Positions 31,201-38,375 of a stretch of 64,000 nucleotides of DNA are shown one piece after another (positions within the stretch are counted from its first letter, which is position 1; each line of letters opens with the position of its first letter). This stretch comes from JAJVID01 sp050247435 (GTDB lineage Bacteria > Acidobacteriota > Blastocatellia > RBC074), in the NCBI GenBank assembly GCA_050247435.1, contig JBFWUF010000010.1, forward strand, positions 96,366 through 160,365, read 5' to 3'. Made by a program: the position numbers and the translations under genes. The notes below the pieces were generated by a model. That model saw nothing but the letters and a program-made list of their open reading frames with translations. It searched no databases and was not told the DNA's origin.

Positions 31201-31580
31201 AAAAGCCCGATCAGTTCTTCGCCGCGCCGCGCGAAAACGTCCTGGGCATCGCGCTCGGCGTCAACTTCCCGATGGCCTTTCCGAAACTCGAATTGGAGCG
31301 CGGGCTGCACACTTTCACGAAAGATAAAAAACCGGCGCGGTGTCTGGTTGATGTCAGCGCGGCGTCAATCGAAGACTATCGTCCGCCCGCAAACATCACG
31401 CGCCGCGACGCCATCGGGCATCAGGAGAAACGGCGGAATTACAGCGTTGACCAGTCGCTGATTGACGACCTGTTGCTGGATCGAAGAGAGACCTGGGCAG
31501 GGCAACTGAGTATTGACGTGGTGGAGCGGTTGATCGAGGAGAGCTTGATGGCGAAGGTGAAGAGGTTGGTACAAATATAA
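28278..31580 (+). CDS. Clp/Hsp100-like AAA+ ATPase with atypical N- and C-terminal domains
   Basis: An 1100-residue AAA+ protein with two nucleotide domains. Residues 1-205 are a novel N-domain. NBD1 has Walker A GRSGVGKT (235-242), but its Walker B position reads IIYLGN (297-302) instead of hhhhDE, so it likely binds but does not hydrolyse ATP. NBD2 is intact: GPTGVGKT (503-510), ILLDEF (573-578), arginine finger in FNRID (Arg660) and sensor-2 GAR (719-721). The coiled-coil middle domain of ClpB is missing. Residues about 780-1100 form an extension with long helices, then DWKELLLRIY...LELERGLHTFT, reminiscent of the PCRF domain of release factors but lacking GGQ. Role probably remodelling of a protein complex; substrate unknown. 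Confidence 0.85.
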   Translation: MPKHELPIIAVVETLENTGCFTEALFFPEILRFHFDEDKAVESLEANVRKIVEDLPLAALSQRHPAGEPELDETTITIDPPRGQNLWRTPVTLKFSIVRWSHGDVARLAYIPALCIVAAATKPATKQALDQLIQQHIRATLARRDSLNSLDQLVWLQRAREIKVINSVVEASLLTPKQFASDAEKREAEKQSALAESASDLAKEKLPVAFELDETVAQIAETLTGRAQRSVLLVGRSGVGKTAAVYELARRRHDFQLAHTPFWATNGARLVAGMSGFGQWQERCQRLWREAAQERAIIYLGNLIELMEVGKSVSNSQGIANFLRPYIARGDVLSIAECTPEQLTLIERANPRLLDAFYHLKIEEPSVERGRGVLLNFALAQANGNSIELEAIERIDQLHRRYATYSAYPGRPVRFLQNLLLDRPEEKTLDVEDVTDAFSRETGLPRVLLDEGERLDLKAAREWFASRVIGQPDAVDLIVDLLAMVKAGLTRPRKPIASLLFIGPTGVGKTEMAKSLAEFLFQDRARMTRFDMSEYSDPLAVNRLIGGVFSQANQANSEGLLTAKVREQPFAVILLDEFEKAHPSFFDLLLQILGEGRLTDSMGRVADFSNAVVIMTSNLGAESFQRGLAGFGQTAATRQAASKHFTNAVRTALRPELFNRIDRIAPFAPLDEASALRIAEREIERVKTRDGIRYRGVTIKVWDGVARHFAHRGYDPRYGARPLKRVIERELLVPLSELLNERKNDEPVQINLWVEDEKLKLDFQYSLSDESAARSTLALPLAELARQCSSLRRESQMLERSAAARNLQNEIYTLQRVEKQLKRGRWKNPEELARVAELPKLQLAEQAIKNFAERITQLEHEIMLTLYGNAEAESSVNAGETGSRYSTASADWKELLLRIYTLKLKEPDKITIAVFSEDHKRLFDLARIYYLLAMARIGPDAKVEVRQFTPKPPAKTRKYRDERNDESRVERTKIEKPDQFFAAPRENVLGIALGVNFPMAFPKLELERGLHTFTKDKKPARCLVDVSAASIEDYRPPANITRRDAIGHQEKRRNYSVDQSLIDDLLLDRRETWAGQLSIDVVERLIEESLMAKVKRLVQI

Positions 31581-31671
31581 AAATAGTAGCCGTCTGGCCG
31601 GAAGCGCAGTGCGGCAGCATAGGAGGCCTGAGCTTCAATTGCGTCAGCGATGGAAAGCAATCAGAGTAGTT

Positions 31672-32106
31672 ATGAGTCAGATGTTTCGTTGTCCGAGCTG
31701 TAAAGAAGTAATCCGCAGTGGCCAACTGGCCTGTCAGTTTTGTAATTCACCGATTGACGAGATTGCGGCATTTGCGGAAACCTTGAAATTCCAAACCGGG
31801 ATTGACGCCTGCGCCGCGGCCAATCACATCAAAAGTCTCAATTACGCCGCGCCAATTCTGATCCTGGTGAACGCCGCTCCGATGATTTTTGGATTGACCG
31901 ACAACCGTTTGCAGACATACGCCAGTTTCCTGCCATTCGGCTGCCTTGCCGCCGCCTTCGGATGGCTGACGAAATATGGCGGTCTGCAAACAGACGATCC
32001 TGATTTTCCTGAGGCGAAAAAAGCCGTGAAAAAGGCGTTGATCTTGTGGCTGATTCTGTCCATCATCCAAACAGCCGTTTTGATGAATGCGTTTTGGCGA
32101 GGCTGA
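31672..32106 (+). CDS. Small zinc-ribbon membrane protein
   Basis: A 144-residue protein. The N-terminus has two CxxC knuckles (FRCPSCKE...LACQFCNS), followed by three hydrophobic segments (about 61-78, 86-104, 122-140). The ATG at 31672 gives the complete zinc ribbon; the frame is open to 31609 without a better site. No family name recognised. It lies between the Clp-like ATPase and the DUF1905-like gene, on the same strand. Confidence 0.7.
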   Translation: MSQMFRCPSCKEVIRSGQLACQFCNSPIDEIAAFAETLKFQTGIDACAAANHIKSLNYAAPILILVNAAPMIFGLTDNRLQTYASFLPFGCLAAAFGWLTKYGGLQTDDPDFPEAKKAVKKALILWLILSIIQTAVLMNAFWRG

Positions 32107-32118
32107 GGAGGTTTACCA

Positions 32119-32688
32119 ATGGCGATTCGATTCAAGGCCAGGCTCGATCAGTACAAAGACACGCAGGTCTTGCACGTCTATCTCCTCTTCGATGTCTTTG
32201 AAGTTTTCGGGACGCGTTCACGTCTAGCGGTGAAAGGCGCGATCAACGGCTTCCCTTTCCGCAGTTCGATCTTTCCGACAGGAGGGCCGATGGGCGGGGG
32301 CAAGTTTTACATGGTCGTCAACCGCGAAATGCGCGAAGGCGCGAAAGTGAAGGCCGGGCAGACCGTCGAATTCGTGATGGAAAAAGATGAAGAGCCGCGA
32401 ACGATCACGACACCTCCCGACCTGCTCAAAGCCCTCAACGCCAGAAAATCAGTGAAGGCTGTCTGGGACAAGCTGAGCTACACTCACCGCAAGGAATACA
32501 TCAGCGCAATCGAGGAGGCCAGAAAGCCCGAAACGCGCGCGCGGCGGATCGCAAAAGCGGTCGAAACGATTGCGGCGATGATCAATCCCGAAGCCGCGCC
32601 TGCGAAGAAGCAAGCGGCGCCAAAGACCGCGAAGAAACCAGCGAAAAAGACCGCGAGGAAAGTCGCGGCGAAGGCGCGGAAGAAATAG
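32119..32688 (+). CDS. YdeI/OmpD-associated DUF1905-like protein with histone-H1-like tail
   Basis: A 189-residue protein. Residues 1-95 match DUF1905 (FKARLDQYKDTQVLHVYLLFDV...VKGAINGFPFRSSIFPTGG), and about 98-150 the helical YdeI/OmpD-associated segment (LLKALNARKSVKAVWDKLSYTHRKEYISAIEEARKPETRARRI). The last 35 residues are a Lys/Ala/Pro tail (AAPAKKQAAPKTAKKPAKK...) like bacterial histone-H1 or HU extensions, suggesting DNA or RNA binding. GGAGG is 8 nt before the ATG. It follows the zinc-ribbon gene by 12 nt, so is likely co-transcribed. Confidence 0.85.
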   Translation: MAIRFKARLDQYKDTQVLHVYLLFDVFEVFGTRSRLAVKGAINGFPFRSSIFPTGGPMGGGKFYMVVNREMREGAKVKAGQTVEFVMEKDEEPRTITTPPDLLKALNARKSVKAVWDKLSYTHRKEYISAIEEARKPETRARRIAKAVETIAAMINPEAAPAKKQAAPKTAKKPAKKTARKVAAKARKK

Positions 32689-32808
32689 GCCATTGAACAA
32701 CGACATTAAATATTAACTGGCGCAAGGGCGCCGTTTCACCTATACTCCGCTCACCCCTTTTCAAACTCATCCCCATTCCACCAATCTTTCGACCAGAAGG
32801 AGAAGGTT

Positions 32809-34914
32809 ATGAACTGCTGCGCGCGTTGTTCAGGTCAACTTCCGGTGTTCGCCGTCTTCTGTCCCCATTGCGCTCAGATCCACGAGCCGGACTTCGGCCA
32901 ATTGATCAATATGACAATTGGTGGGCGCTATCGAATCTATCGCCGTTTGGGCCAGGGAGGCCTTTCGACAATCTTCGCCGCGACCGACATCGAAACCGAC
33001 AGCGTTGTAGCAATCAAGATTAGTGACCCTGCCCAATTGGTTCATCGCGAAATGAGCTACGCCATTGACTCGAATCAGGCGCGAGGCTTCTGGGACGAAA
33101 TGCTCGAAAGGATGCGGCGCGAAGCTGAGACGCTCACTCACATTGATCACCCGAACATCGTGCGTTTTCACGGAACGGAGTTGATCAACGACGATCTGCG
33201 TTATGTGGCGATGGAGTTCCTGCGCGGGCGCACGCTGCGCGACGAGATGGATCGCGGCGGAGGCATTGATCCGGCAAAGGCAATCAGCATCGCGCTCGAA
33301 ATCACTTCAGCGCTCAGCGAAGTCCACGCGCGCGGCATTGTGCACCGCGACATCAACCCAAGAAACATAATGATTGCGGAATGCGGATCGCAGGAATCAT
33401 TGTCGCCTGAAACACCAGCGCCGCAATCCGCAATCCGCAATCCGCAATCCGCAATCAAGTTGATTGATTTCGGCATCGCCAAATTCCCGCAACCTCCCGG
33501 CGCGCCTCCGTTCACGCAGCATTCGACGCTCGCCGGCACGGTCGCCTACGCTTCGCCCGAACAGTGCGCCAGCCAGCCGGTTGATCATCGCAGCGATATT
33601 TATTCACTCGGTGTCGTGCTTTATGAAATGGCCACTGGCCAGCGTCCGTTCAACGGCCGCACGCCAACCGAAATCGCGTTGAAGCAGATTCAATCCGAAC
33701 CGAAGCCTCCGCGCTCGATCAATTCAGCCATCTCCGCCAGCCTCGAAAAAACCATCCTGCGAGCTTTGGCAAAAAATCCCATCGAGCGGCAACAGAGCGT
33801 CCAAGAGATGGCCGGCGAGTTACGAACGCCGTCAAATCAGATATTCATACCGTTGATGGCGTCCGAGCCGGACGCGGATGTGCATTCCGCCTTCGCGCTG
33901 GGCGGAAACGAAATTACAAACGGTGATGAAGCCGGCGAAATGGCTGAGCCGGAATTGAAGCTCGTCAGAAGACGCCGTCGGAGATTCGCTGTCGCGGCGG
34001 CGACGCTGTTGATTACCGCAGCCGCGTCAGCTCTGTTATTCGGCTGGCCTTCAATTTCGTCACGTCTCAAATTCCCTAACGCCGTGGGAAGCGCTGATTC
34101 GGACGCCTCGTCATCATCTACGGCTGCTCCGCTCATCGGCAGCGATGCGGATTCGCTGGAACTGGCTGCGAGCATGTCTTCACAAAATAACGGCGCCGCC
34201 GCGGCGAATACGGCCACGCAAATGACGCCGGGCGCCGCTCAACCAACTCAACGAGTGAATTCAGCGGCGGCGAATATAGCCGTGAACAATAAAGCAGCGA
34301 AGCGAACGGCTATTCCGCCAACGCCTTCGCCAGCCCCGGCTCCGATTCCTCCTGGAGCGCGGCCCCAAATGCCTCCAGCGCCGTCGCCGACCATCGAAAT
34401 CGCCCGCGCTCCGCAATCCGACAGCGATCCTGACCTGGCTCAAGCGCCCGGCAAAGAACAGGACGGCGGCGAATGGCGGCGCGAAACCGACTCCGCGAAT
34501 AACAGAAGCTCGAATGGCGATGTAATTCGTGATTCGGAACCTGACGATGACCACGATTCAAATCGTAACCGCAACAACGGTGCGGGCGGTTACCGCCGCC
34601 TGCCCGCCCCATCAAGTCGTGATGATAGAGATGATGATGACGATGATTATTCCGAGAGGATCGGGCCGGAGTTGATTCAATGGAGCGGGCGCGTTAGAGG
34701 CGAGCGCGAGATCACGATCGAGATGCCCGGCGGGCCTGGCAAGGTCGAAATCCCGCGCGTTTATCGCGACCGCGTCGGCATAGTCGAACCACCGAGCGCC
34801 AGGAACAACTGGCGCTGCGCCGTGCTGCGCGTCTTCGGGCGAGGCGGCGTTTCAATCGTCATTCGCTGGTGGCCGGCGGCGCGCAACGCCGTGCGATACA
34901 CAGCGCGGCGTTAA
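32809..34914 (+). CDS. Zinc-ribbon Ser/Thr protein kinase with extracellular Pro-rich tail
   Basis: A 701-residue PknB-type kinase. N-terminal zinc ribbon (Cys4/Cys7, Cys18/Cys21). Kinase domain about 40-330: LGQGGLS glycine loop, Lys70, Glu105, HRDINPRN (Asp181, Asn186), DFG (220-222), APE-like SPEQ. Between HRD and DFG a 20-25 residue insertion contains an NPQSAI tandem repeat (205-216). A basic stop-transfer RRRRRF is followed by a TM helix (about 390-413); the outer part is Ala/Pro-rich with acidic patches and ends in a small beta domain. AAGGAGAAGG precedes the ATG. A nearby FHA protein (38376) is a candidate phospho-reader. Confidence 0.92.
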   Translation: MNCCARCSGQLPVFAVFCPHCAQIHEPDFGQLINMTIGGRYRIYRRLGQGGLSTIFAATDIETDSVVAIKISDPAQLVHREMSYAIDSNQARGFWDEMLERMRREAETLTHIDHPNIVRFHGTELINDDLRYVAMEFLRGRTLRDEMDRGGGIDPAKAISIALEITSALSEVHARGIVHRDINPRNIMIAECGSQESLSPETPAPQSAIRNPQSAIKLIDFGIAKFPQPPGAPPFTQHSTLAGTVAYASPEQCASQPVDHRSDIYSLGVVLYEMATGQRPFNGRTPTEIALKQIQSEPKPPRSINSAISASLEKTILRALAKNPIERQQSVQEMAGELRTPSNQIFIPLMASEPDADVHSAFALGGNEITNGDEAGEMAEPELKLVRRRRRRFAVAAATLLITAAASALLFGWPSISSRLKFPNAVGSADSDASSSSTAAPLIGSDADSLELAASMSSQNNGAAAANTATQMTPGAAQPTQRVNSAAANIAVNNKAAKRTAIPPTPSPAPAPIPPGARPQMPPAPSPTIEIARAPQSDSDPDLAQAPGKEQDGGEWRRETDSANNRSSNGDVIRDSEPDDDHDSNRNRNNGAGGYRRLPAPSSRDDRDDDDDDYSERIGPELIQWSGRVRGEREITIEMPGGPGKVEIPRVYRDRVGIVEPPSARNNWRCAVLRVFGRGGVSIVIRWWPAARNAVRYTARR
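33421..33455 (+). repeat. CCGCAAT x5 tandem repeat inside the kinase gene
   Basis: Five head-to-tail copies of a 7-nt unit encode PQSAIRNPQSAI in a loop of the kinase between the catalytic loop and DFG. The same unit occurs in the DUF1549 gene at 58757-58787. Confidence 0.95.
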
Positions 34915-34948
34915 GCGCCAACCTGCCAAGTAAAGAGTTATTGGTAAA

Positions 34949-35041
34949 GCGCGGAGCGTATGGAGTTCGGCGAGTTATCGCCGCTTTCCGTTATCAGAAA
35001 GCAAAGCGGCGAGCGCTCGCCGCACTCCACACGCTCCGCGC
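34949..35041. repeat. Inverted repeat with 39-nt arms
   Basis: Arms 34949-34987 and 35003-35041 match at 34 of 39 positions with a 15-nt loop; GC-rich with an inner GGCGAG...CTCGCC. It fills most of the gap between convergent kinase and metalloprotease genes. Stability would suit termination, but there is no T-run. Confidence 0.8.
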
Positions 35042-35086
35042 CCAGTTTGTTTAGTTGTTTATGTTCGGATCAATAAACAGCGCTAT

Positions 35087-37621
35087 TTATTGCCGCCCAC
35101 TCTGAGACCCAATCGGATCGCCCGGAGGCGTCGGCAGCGGCCTCGTTTGCGGTCTCACCGCATCCGGGCGATTGAGGAAGCGTTCGATCTCTTCCTGCGT
35201 CGCACGGCGATGGGCGTCCGCTCCAGCCGCCGCTTTCAACGCCGCGCTCAAGCCTCTCAGCGCGCCTGAAGCCTCGGCGCGAACTAACGGCGATGCGTTT
35301 TCATTGCTCGCCAGTTCCATCAAACGCTGCGCGGTTAGACTCCGCACTGAACGTTGGATTGCGTGGTGATAACCATTTTGCGGCGCGGGCGATTTCCACG
35401 TCGCGTTGATGATCGCATCGAGCGACTCTTTGAAATCGGGATTGGCCGCGTTCCGCGCGTGAAAATCAATCATCCGCGCGGCGCGGTTCGGATCGAGCAA
35501 GACGCCGAGCGCGAGGTCGGCGGCTATCGTCGCGGCGGCCAATGGATCAAATGACGGGTCGGTCCGGCGACTGAAATATTCCACCGTGCCGCCATCAAAA
35601 CCTGTCGCCACTGGCGGAATCAGATCGAGGATGCTTTGGGGGATCGCCAGTTCTTCAACTTTGATCGTATCGAGGATCGCTTTCAGCGCTTCGCGCTGAC
35701 GGGTGGCGGGAACAATCTCGCGGAATTTCGCCGGGCTTGGGCCGTTCGCGGTCTTGACCGCGTAAGTGAAATACAAGCCGCCGACAGATTTTGCCGCGGC
35801 GATAAGCTGATAACGATGATGCAGGTAAAGCGGCAGCAGTTTCGCTTCGAGCGCCGACAGCGGCTGGCCCGCCGAGATGCTGTTCAGCCCGAAGTTTTTC
35901 AACCCGATGCGCCGCACTTCCATCTCGTGACGCAACGTCGCAACCGCGTCAGCGCCGTTGTCCCACACGCTCGCCAGCGGGTGAGCAGCGCTCACTGCCC
36001 GCCCGTCGCCATCATCAATAAACAGCATCCCATCGGCAATTCCCTTCTGAACTATGCTCTCAAGCTCCGCCTTCTCGTTGGCCTCGCTGGAAAATTCAGC
36101 GTAAGCGAACCTCACCGAAAACTTGTCGTACTCGCCGATGCCCGCTGCGTAGGCGTTCGACAGATCGAGCTTACCGTTTTTGATCTCGACCCACGGCGCG
36201 GGGTAATCCATCACCGAAGCGCGGTTGTAACTCGACGCGGCAAAGTTGTGCGAGAAGCCGAGCGTGTGGCCGACTTCGTGCGCCGAGAGCTGGCGGATGC
36301 GCGCCAGAGCCATCGCCGCCGAATCGGCCGCCGGGTCACCCGTTGTCGCGATGGCCAGATAATCCATCTCCGGCGAATCGCCCGCCTCGCAAAAATTCTC
36401 CATTCCGCCGCGACCGCTCCCACCCTGATTTAAACCAGTGAGCGGGGGAATCATTCCAGCGCCAAGCAATACGTCCTGGCGAATGCGCAAGCTTCCGAGT
36501 GAGACGTTGCCCTTGATGATCTCGCCCGTCCGTGGGTCGCTGACCGAAGCGCCGTAAGACCAGCCGCGCGTCGAACGATGCACCCAGTTGATCATGTTGT
36601 ACCGCACATCCATCGGATCAGCGTCCGCGGGCAGAACCTCAACACGAAAAGCGTTCTTGAAACCGGCGGCCTCAAACGCCTGCGCCCACCACGACGCGCC
36701 TTCGACCAGAGCGCCGCGGATCGGTTCGGGCACGCCATTGTCAACGTAATAGACAATCGGCTTGACGGCTTCGCTGATGGCCGCGTTCGGGTCTCTCTTC
36801 TGCAATCGGTGACGCCTGATCCAGCGCTTTTCAATCGGCTCGCTGAACGACGAAGCATAGTCGTAAAACATCATCGGCATCGCGCTGACGCGCGGGTCGT
36901 ACAAGCGCGGCTTGTAACCGCCATTTGGAAGCTCTACGAACGAGTGATGCTGACGGACAGTGACCGAGTTCGCGGTCGGCGTGACACCGCGCAGCAGCCC
37001 GCCCGGCTCTTCACCAGCGAGCGTGATGACGGTTTCGACCTCGGTGTTCTTCGGGAAGCCTTTGGTGCGCGGCAGGTAAAACGCGCTGCGCGATTCATCG
37101 AAGCGGAAATTGCCCTGCCTGCTCCCGCGCAATCGTTCCGCCACGCCGTGCGCGTCACGCAAAAACAACCCGGTTGCGTCAACCAGAACCCGGCCGTCTT
37201 CCGCCGCCTCGACCTTGAATCCCCAGATCACCGAACGCGCGAACGAATCGGCCACCGCCCGCCGCTCGGCTTCGTCGTTGCTCAAAGCTCGATAACGATA
37301 ATTCGGCTGAATCATCAACACCTTCGGCCCGACCCGCTCGAAATAGACCACGTAAGTCCCGCCGAGTTGCCCGCGATCAAGCCCGATCGGATTCGATCCG
37401 ACTCCGGCCGGCAATGAAACTTGATAAAGCAGTTCGGTGTTGAACCGCGAAATCTCCGCCCACATTTTGCCGTTCACGGCGTCCCAGTAGAGCGGGACAT
37501 AACCGTCAATCTTTTGCAGACCGGCGGTCTTTGCGGCGATGGTTTTGTCTTCAGGTTTATTCTGCGCGTTGATCGTCAACGCGCAGAGAAGAATCAGCAG
37601 CGCGATTTTTAGGCTTTGCAT
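35087..37621 (-). CDS. Secreted zinc metalloprotease (DUF5117/DUF4953-type)
   Basis: About 844 residues, with a signal peptide (MQSLKIALLILLCALTINAQ). The first 300 residues match a DUF5117/5118-like beta domain (GYVPLYWDAVNGKMWAEI, LDRGQLGG). The catalytic HEVGHTLGFSH (about residue 446), where Glu polarises water and three His bind zinc, is followed by a Met-turn SVMDYP. The C-terminal third is helical and ends in a Pro-rich tail. Large family in Acidobacteria and Bacteroidetes; likely degrades external protein. Start: GGAGA 4 nt before the ATG at 37621; an in-frame start five codons earlier lacks such spacing. Confidence 0.92.
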   Translation of the reverse strand: MQSLKIALLILLCALTINAQNKPEDKTIAAKTAGLQKIDGYVPLYWDAVNGKMWAEISRFNTELLYQVSLPAGVGSNPIGLDRGQLGGTYVVYFERVGPKVLMIQPNYRYRALSNDEAERRAVADSFARSVIWGFKVEAAEDGRVLVDATGLFLRDAHGVAERLRGSRQGNFRFDESRSAFYLPRTKGFPKNTEVETVITLAGEEPGGLLRGVTPTANSVTVRQHHSFVELPNGGYKPRLYDPRVSAMPMMFYDYASSFSEPIEKRWIRRHRLQKRDPNAAISEAVKPIVYYVDNGVPEPIRGALVEGASWWAQAFEAAGFKNAFRVEVLPADADPMDVRYNMINWVHRSTRGWSYGASVSDPRTGEIIKGNVSLGSLRIRQDVLLGAGMIPPLTGLNQGGSGRGGMENFCEAGDSPEMDYLAIATTGDPAADSAAMALARIRQLSAHEVGHTLGFSHNFAASSYNRASVMDYPAPWVEIKNGKLDLSNAYAAGIGEYDKFSVRFAYAEFSSEANEKAELESIVQKGIADGMLFIDDGDGRAVSAAHPLASVWDNGADAVATLRHEMEVRRIGLKNFGLNSISAGQPLSALEAKLLPLYLHHRYQLIAAAKSVGGLYFTYAVKTANGPSPAKFREIVPATRQREALKAILDTIKVEELAIPQSILDLIPPVATGFDGGTVEYFSRRTDPSFDPLAAATIAADLALGVLLDPNRAARMIDFHARNAANPDFKESLDAIINATWKSPAPQNGYHHAIQRSVRSLTAQRLMELASNENASPLVRAEASGALRGLSAALKAAAGADAHRRATQEEIERFLNRPDAVRPQTRPLPTPPGDPIGSQSGRQ

Positions 37622-37770
37622 AGTTTCTCCAATCAAGCTTCGGTAAGCGAATTAACTTTGGCTTCGGATGATTCGAGCAAGTTGATAATTTGATCAAGAC
37701 TTGTGATTCGAATTGCGGGCGAATTCTCGACAAAGCAATCATCGCGGTCAAGCAGATGGGGCAGAGCTGC

Positions 37771-37803
37771 AAAAAATAACAGCGGCGCGTGAACGCCGCT
37801 GTT
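37771..37803 (-). terminator. Rho-independent terminator (minus strand)
   Basis: Arms 37778-37787 and 37794-37803 (AACAGCGGCG/CGCCGCTGTT) are perfect with a 6-nt loop, and on the minus strand the stem is followed by ATTTTTTG. This is a classic intrinsic terminator, placed just after the stop of the remnant at 37829. Confidence 0.75.
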
Positions 37804-37828
37804 CCGACTCCGACATCTTCGCCTTCCT

Positions 37829-37927
37829 TTATTTGCGCAAGACAAATTCCACGCGCGCAATCTTCCGATCTTCCACGGTCACGGTCTTCATCTGTTCCCG
37901 GAAGCCTTCGCGCGCGGCGCGCCGCGT
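37829..37927 (-). pseudogene. C-terminal remnant, possibly carboxypeptidase-regulatory-like domain
   Basis: The minus strand reads 33 residues ending TVTVEDRKIARVEFVLRK before a stop, with an in-frame stop just upstream (37928-37930). The V-x-V-E-D...RVEFVLR pattern resembles the last strands of carboxypeptidase-regulatory-like domains. A good terminator still follows it, so it looks like the 3' end of a gene whose body has been lost. Confidence 0.35.
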
Positions 37928-38340
37928 CTACTGTCCAGTGACCAATTCGGAAAAAACGATAACCTCAAAAAGGATTGTGGTCAGCGACACGGATGTGACG
38001 CTGACCACTGATGGCTGAGTATGCTAGTCGCCCCCTGATGACTGAGGACGCTTTCGAGGAAACTCGTTTGCGGCCTCGCTTAAATTCCGCTGGCGATCCA
38101 CGAGCGGCGTTGGCGCCCGCCGCTGGATCGTTTCGCCTGAAGCCGGCTTATCGAAATCCCGACGCTTCGTCGTCCCCTGCAAGCTCGGCCACTACTATGT
38201 CAACCCGTGTGCCGCTGACGCCGCCACGCCGCCAATTTTCGCGCAATGTTATGAGAGAGATAGAGATGTTTTATCGGAAAGGCTCCTGGCGCCGCGTTCA
38301 GAGATGAGCTTGAGGCTGCGGTCTATATCAGAATTGATAG

Positions 38341-38361
38341 TATCACCCTATCAGCGGTGAT
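38341..38361. promoter_or_regulatory. Short palindrome upstream of the sigma54 activator
   Basis: TATCACC (38341-38347) and GGTGATA (38355-38361) are perfectly complementary, centred about 25 nt before the ATG. It could be an autoregulatory operator or an mRNA hairpin over the ribosome site. No strong Shine-Dalgarno is visible. Confidence 0.35.
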
Positions 38362-38375
38362 ATATTGCCAGACCT

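Larger units (their letters stand above)
37622..38375. other. 754-bp region with decayed sequence
   Basis: No intact gene is convincing. It holds a minus-strand terminator (37771-37803) downstream of a short coding remnant (37829-37927), and a small palindrome before the sigma54 activator. A minus-strand tail ending near 37633 (SLDQIINLLESSEAKV) and plus-strand ORFs at 37713 and 38011 have no family resemblance and are probably noise. Confidence 0.5.

Noticed and set aside
33421..33455. CRISPR-like array
   Set aside because: Units are 7 nt, contiguous, without spacers and lie in a coding frame.
38011..38307. 98-codon plus-strand ORF upstream of the sigma54 activator
   Set aside because: Composition is Ser/Arg/Pro-rich without domain, no ribosome site; probably noise in a decayed region.
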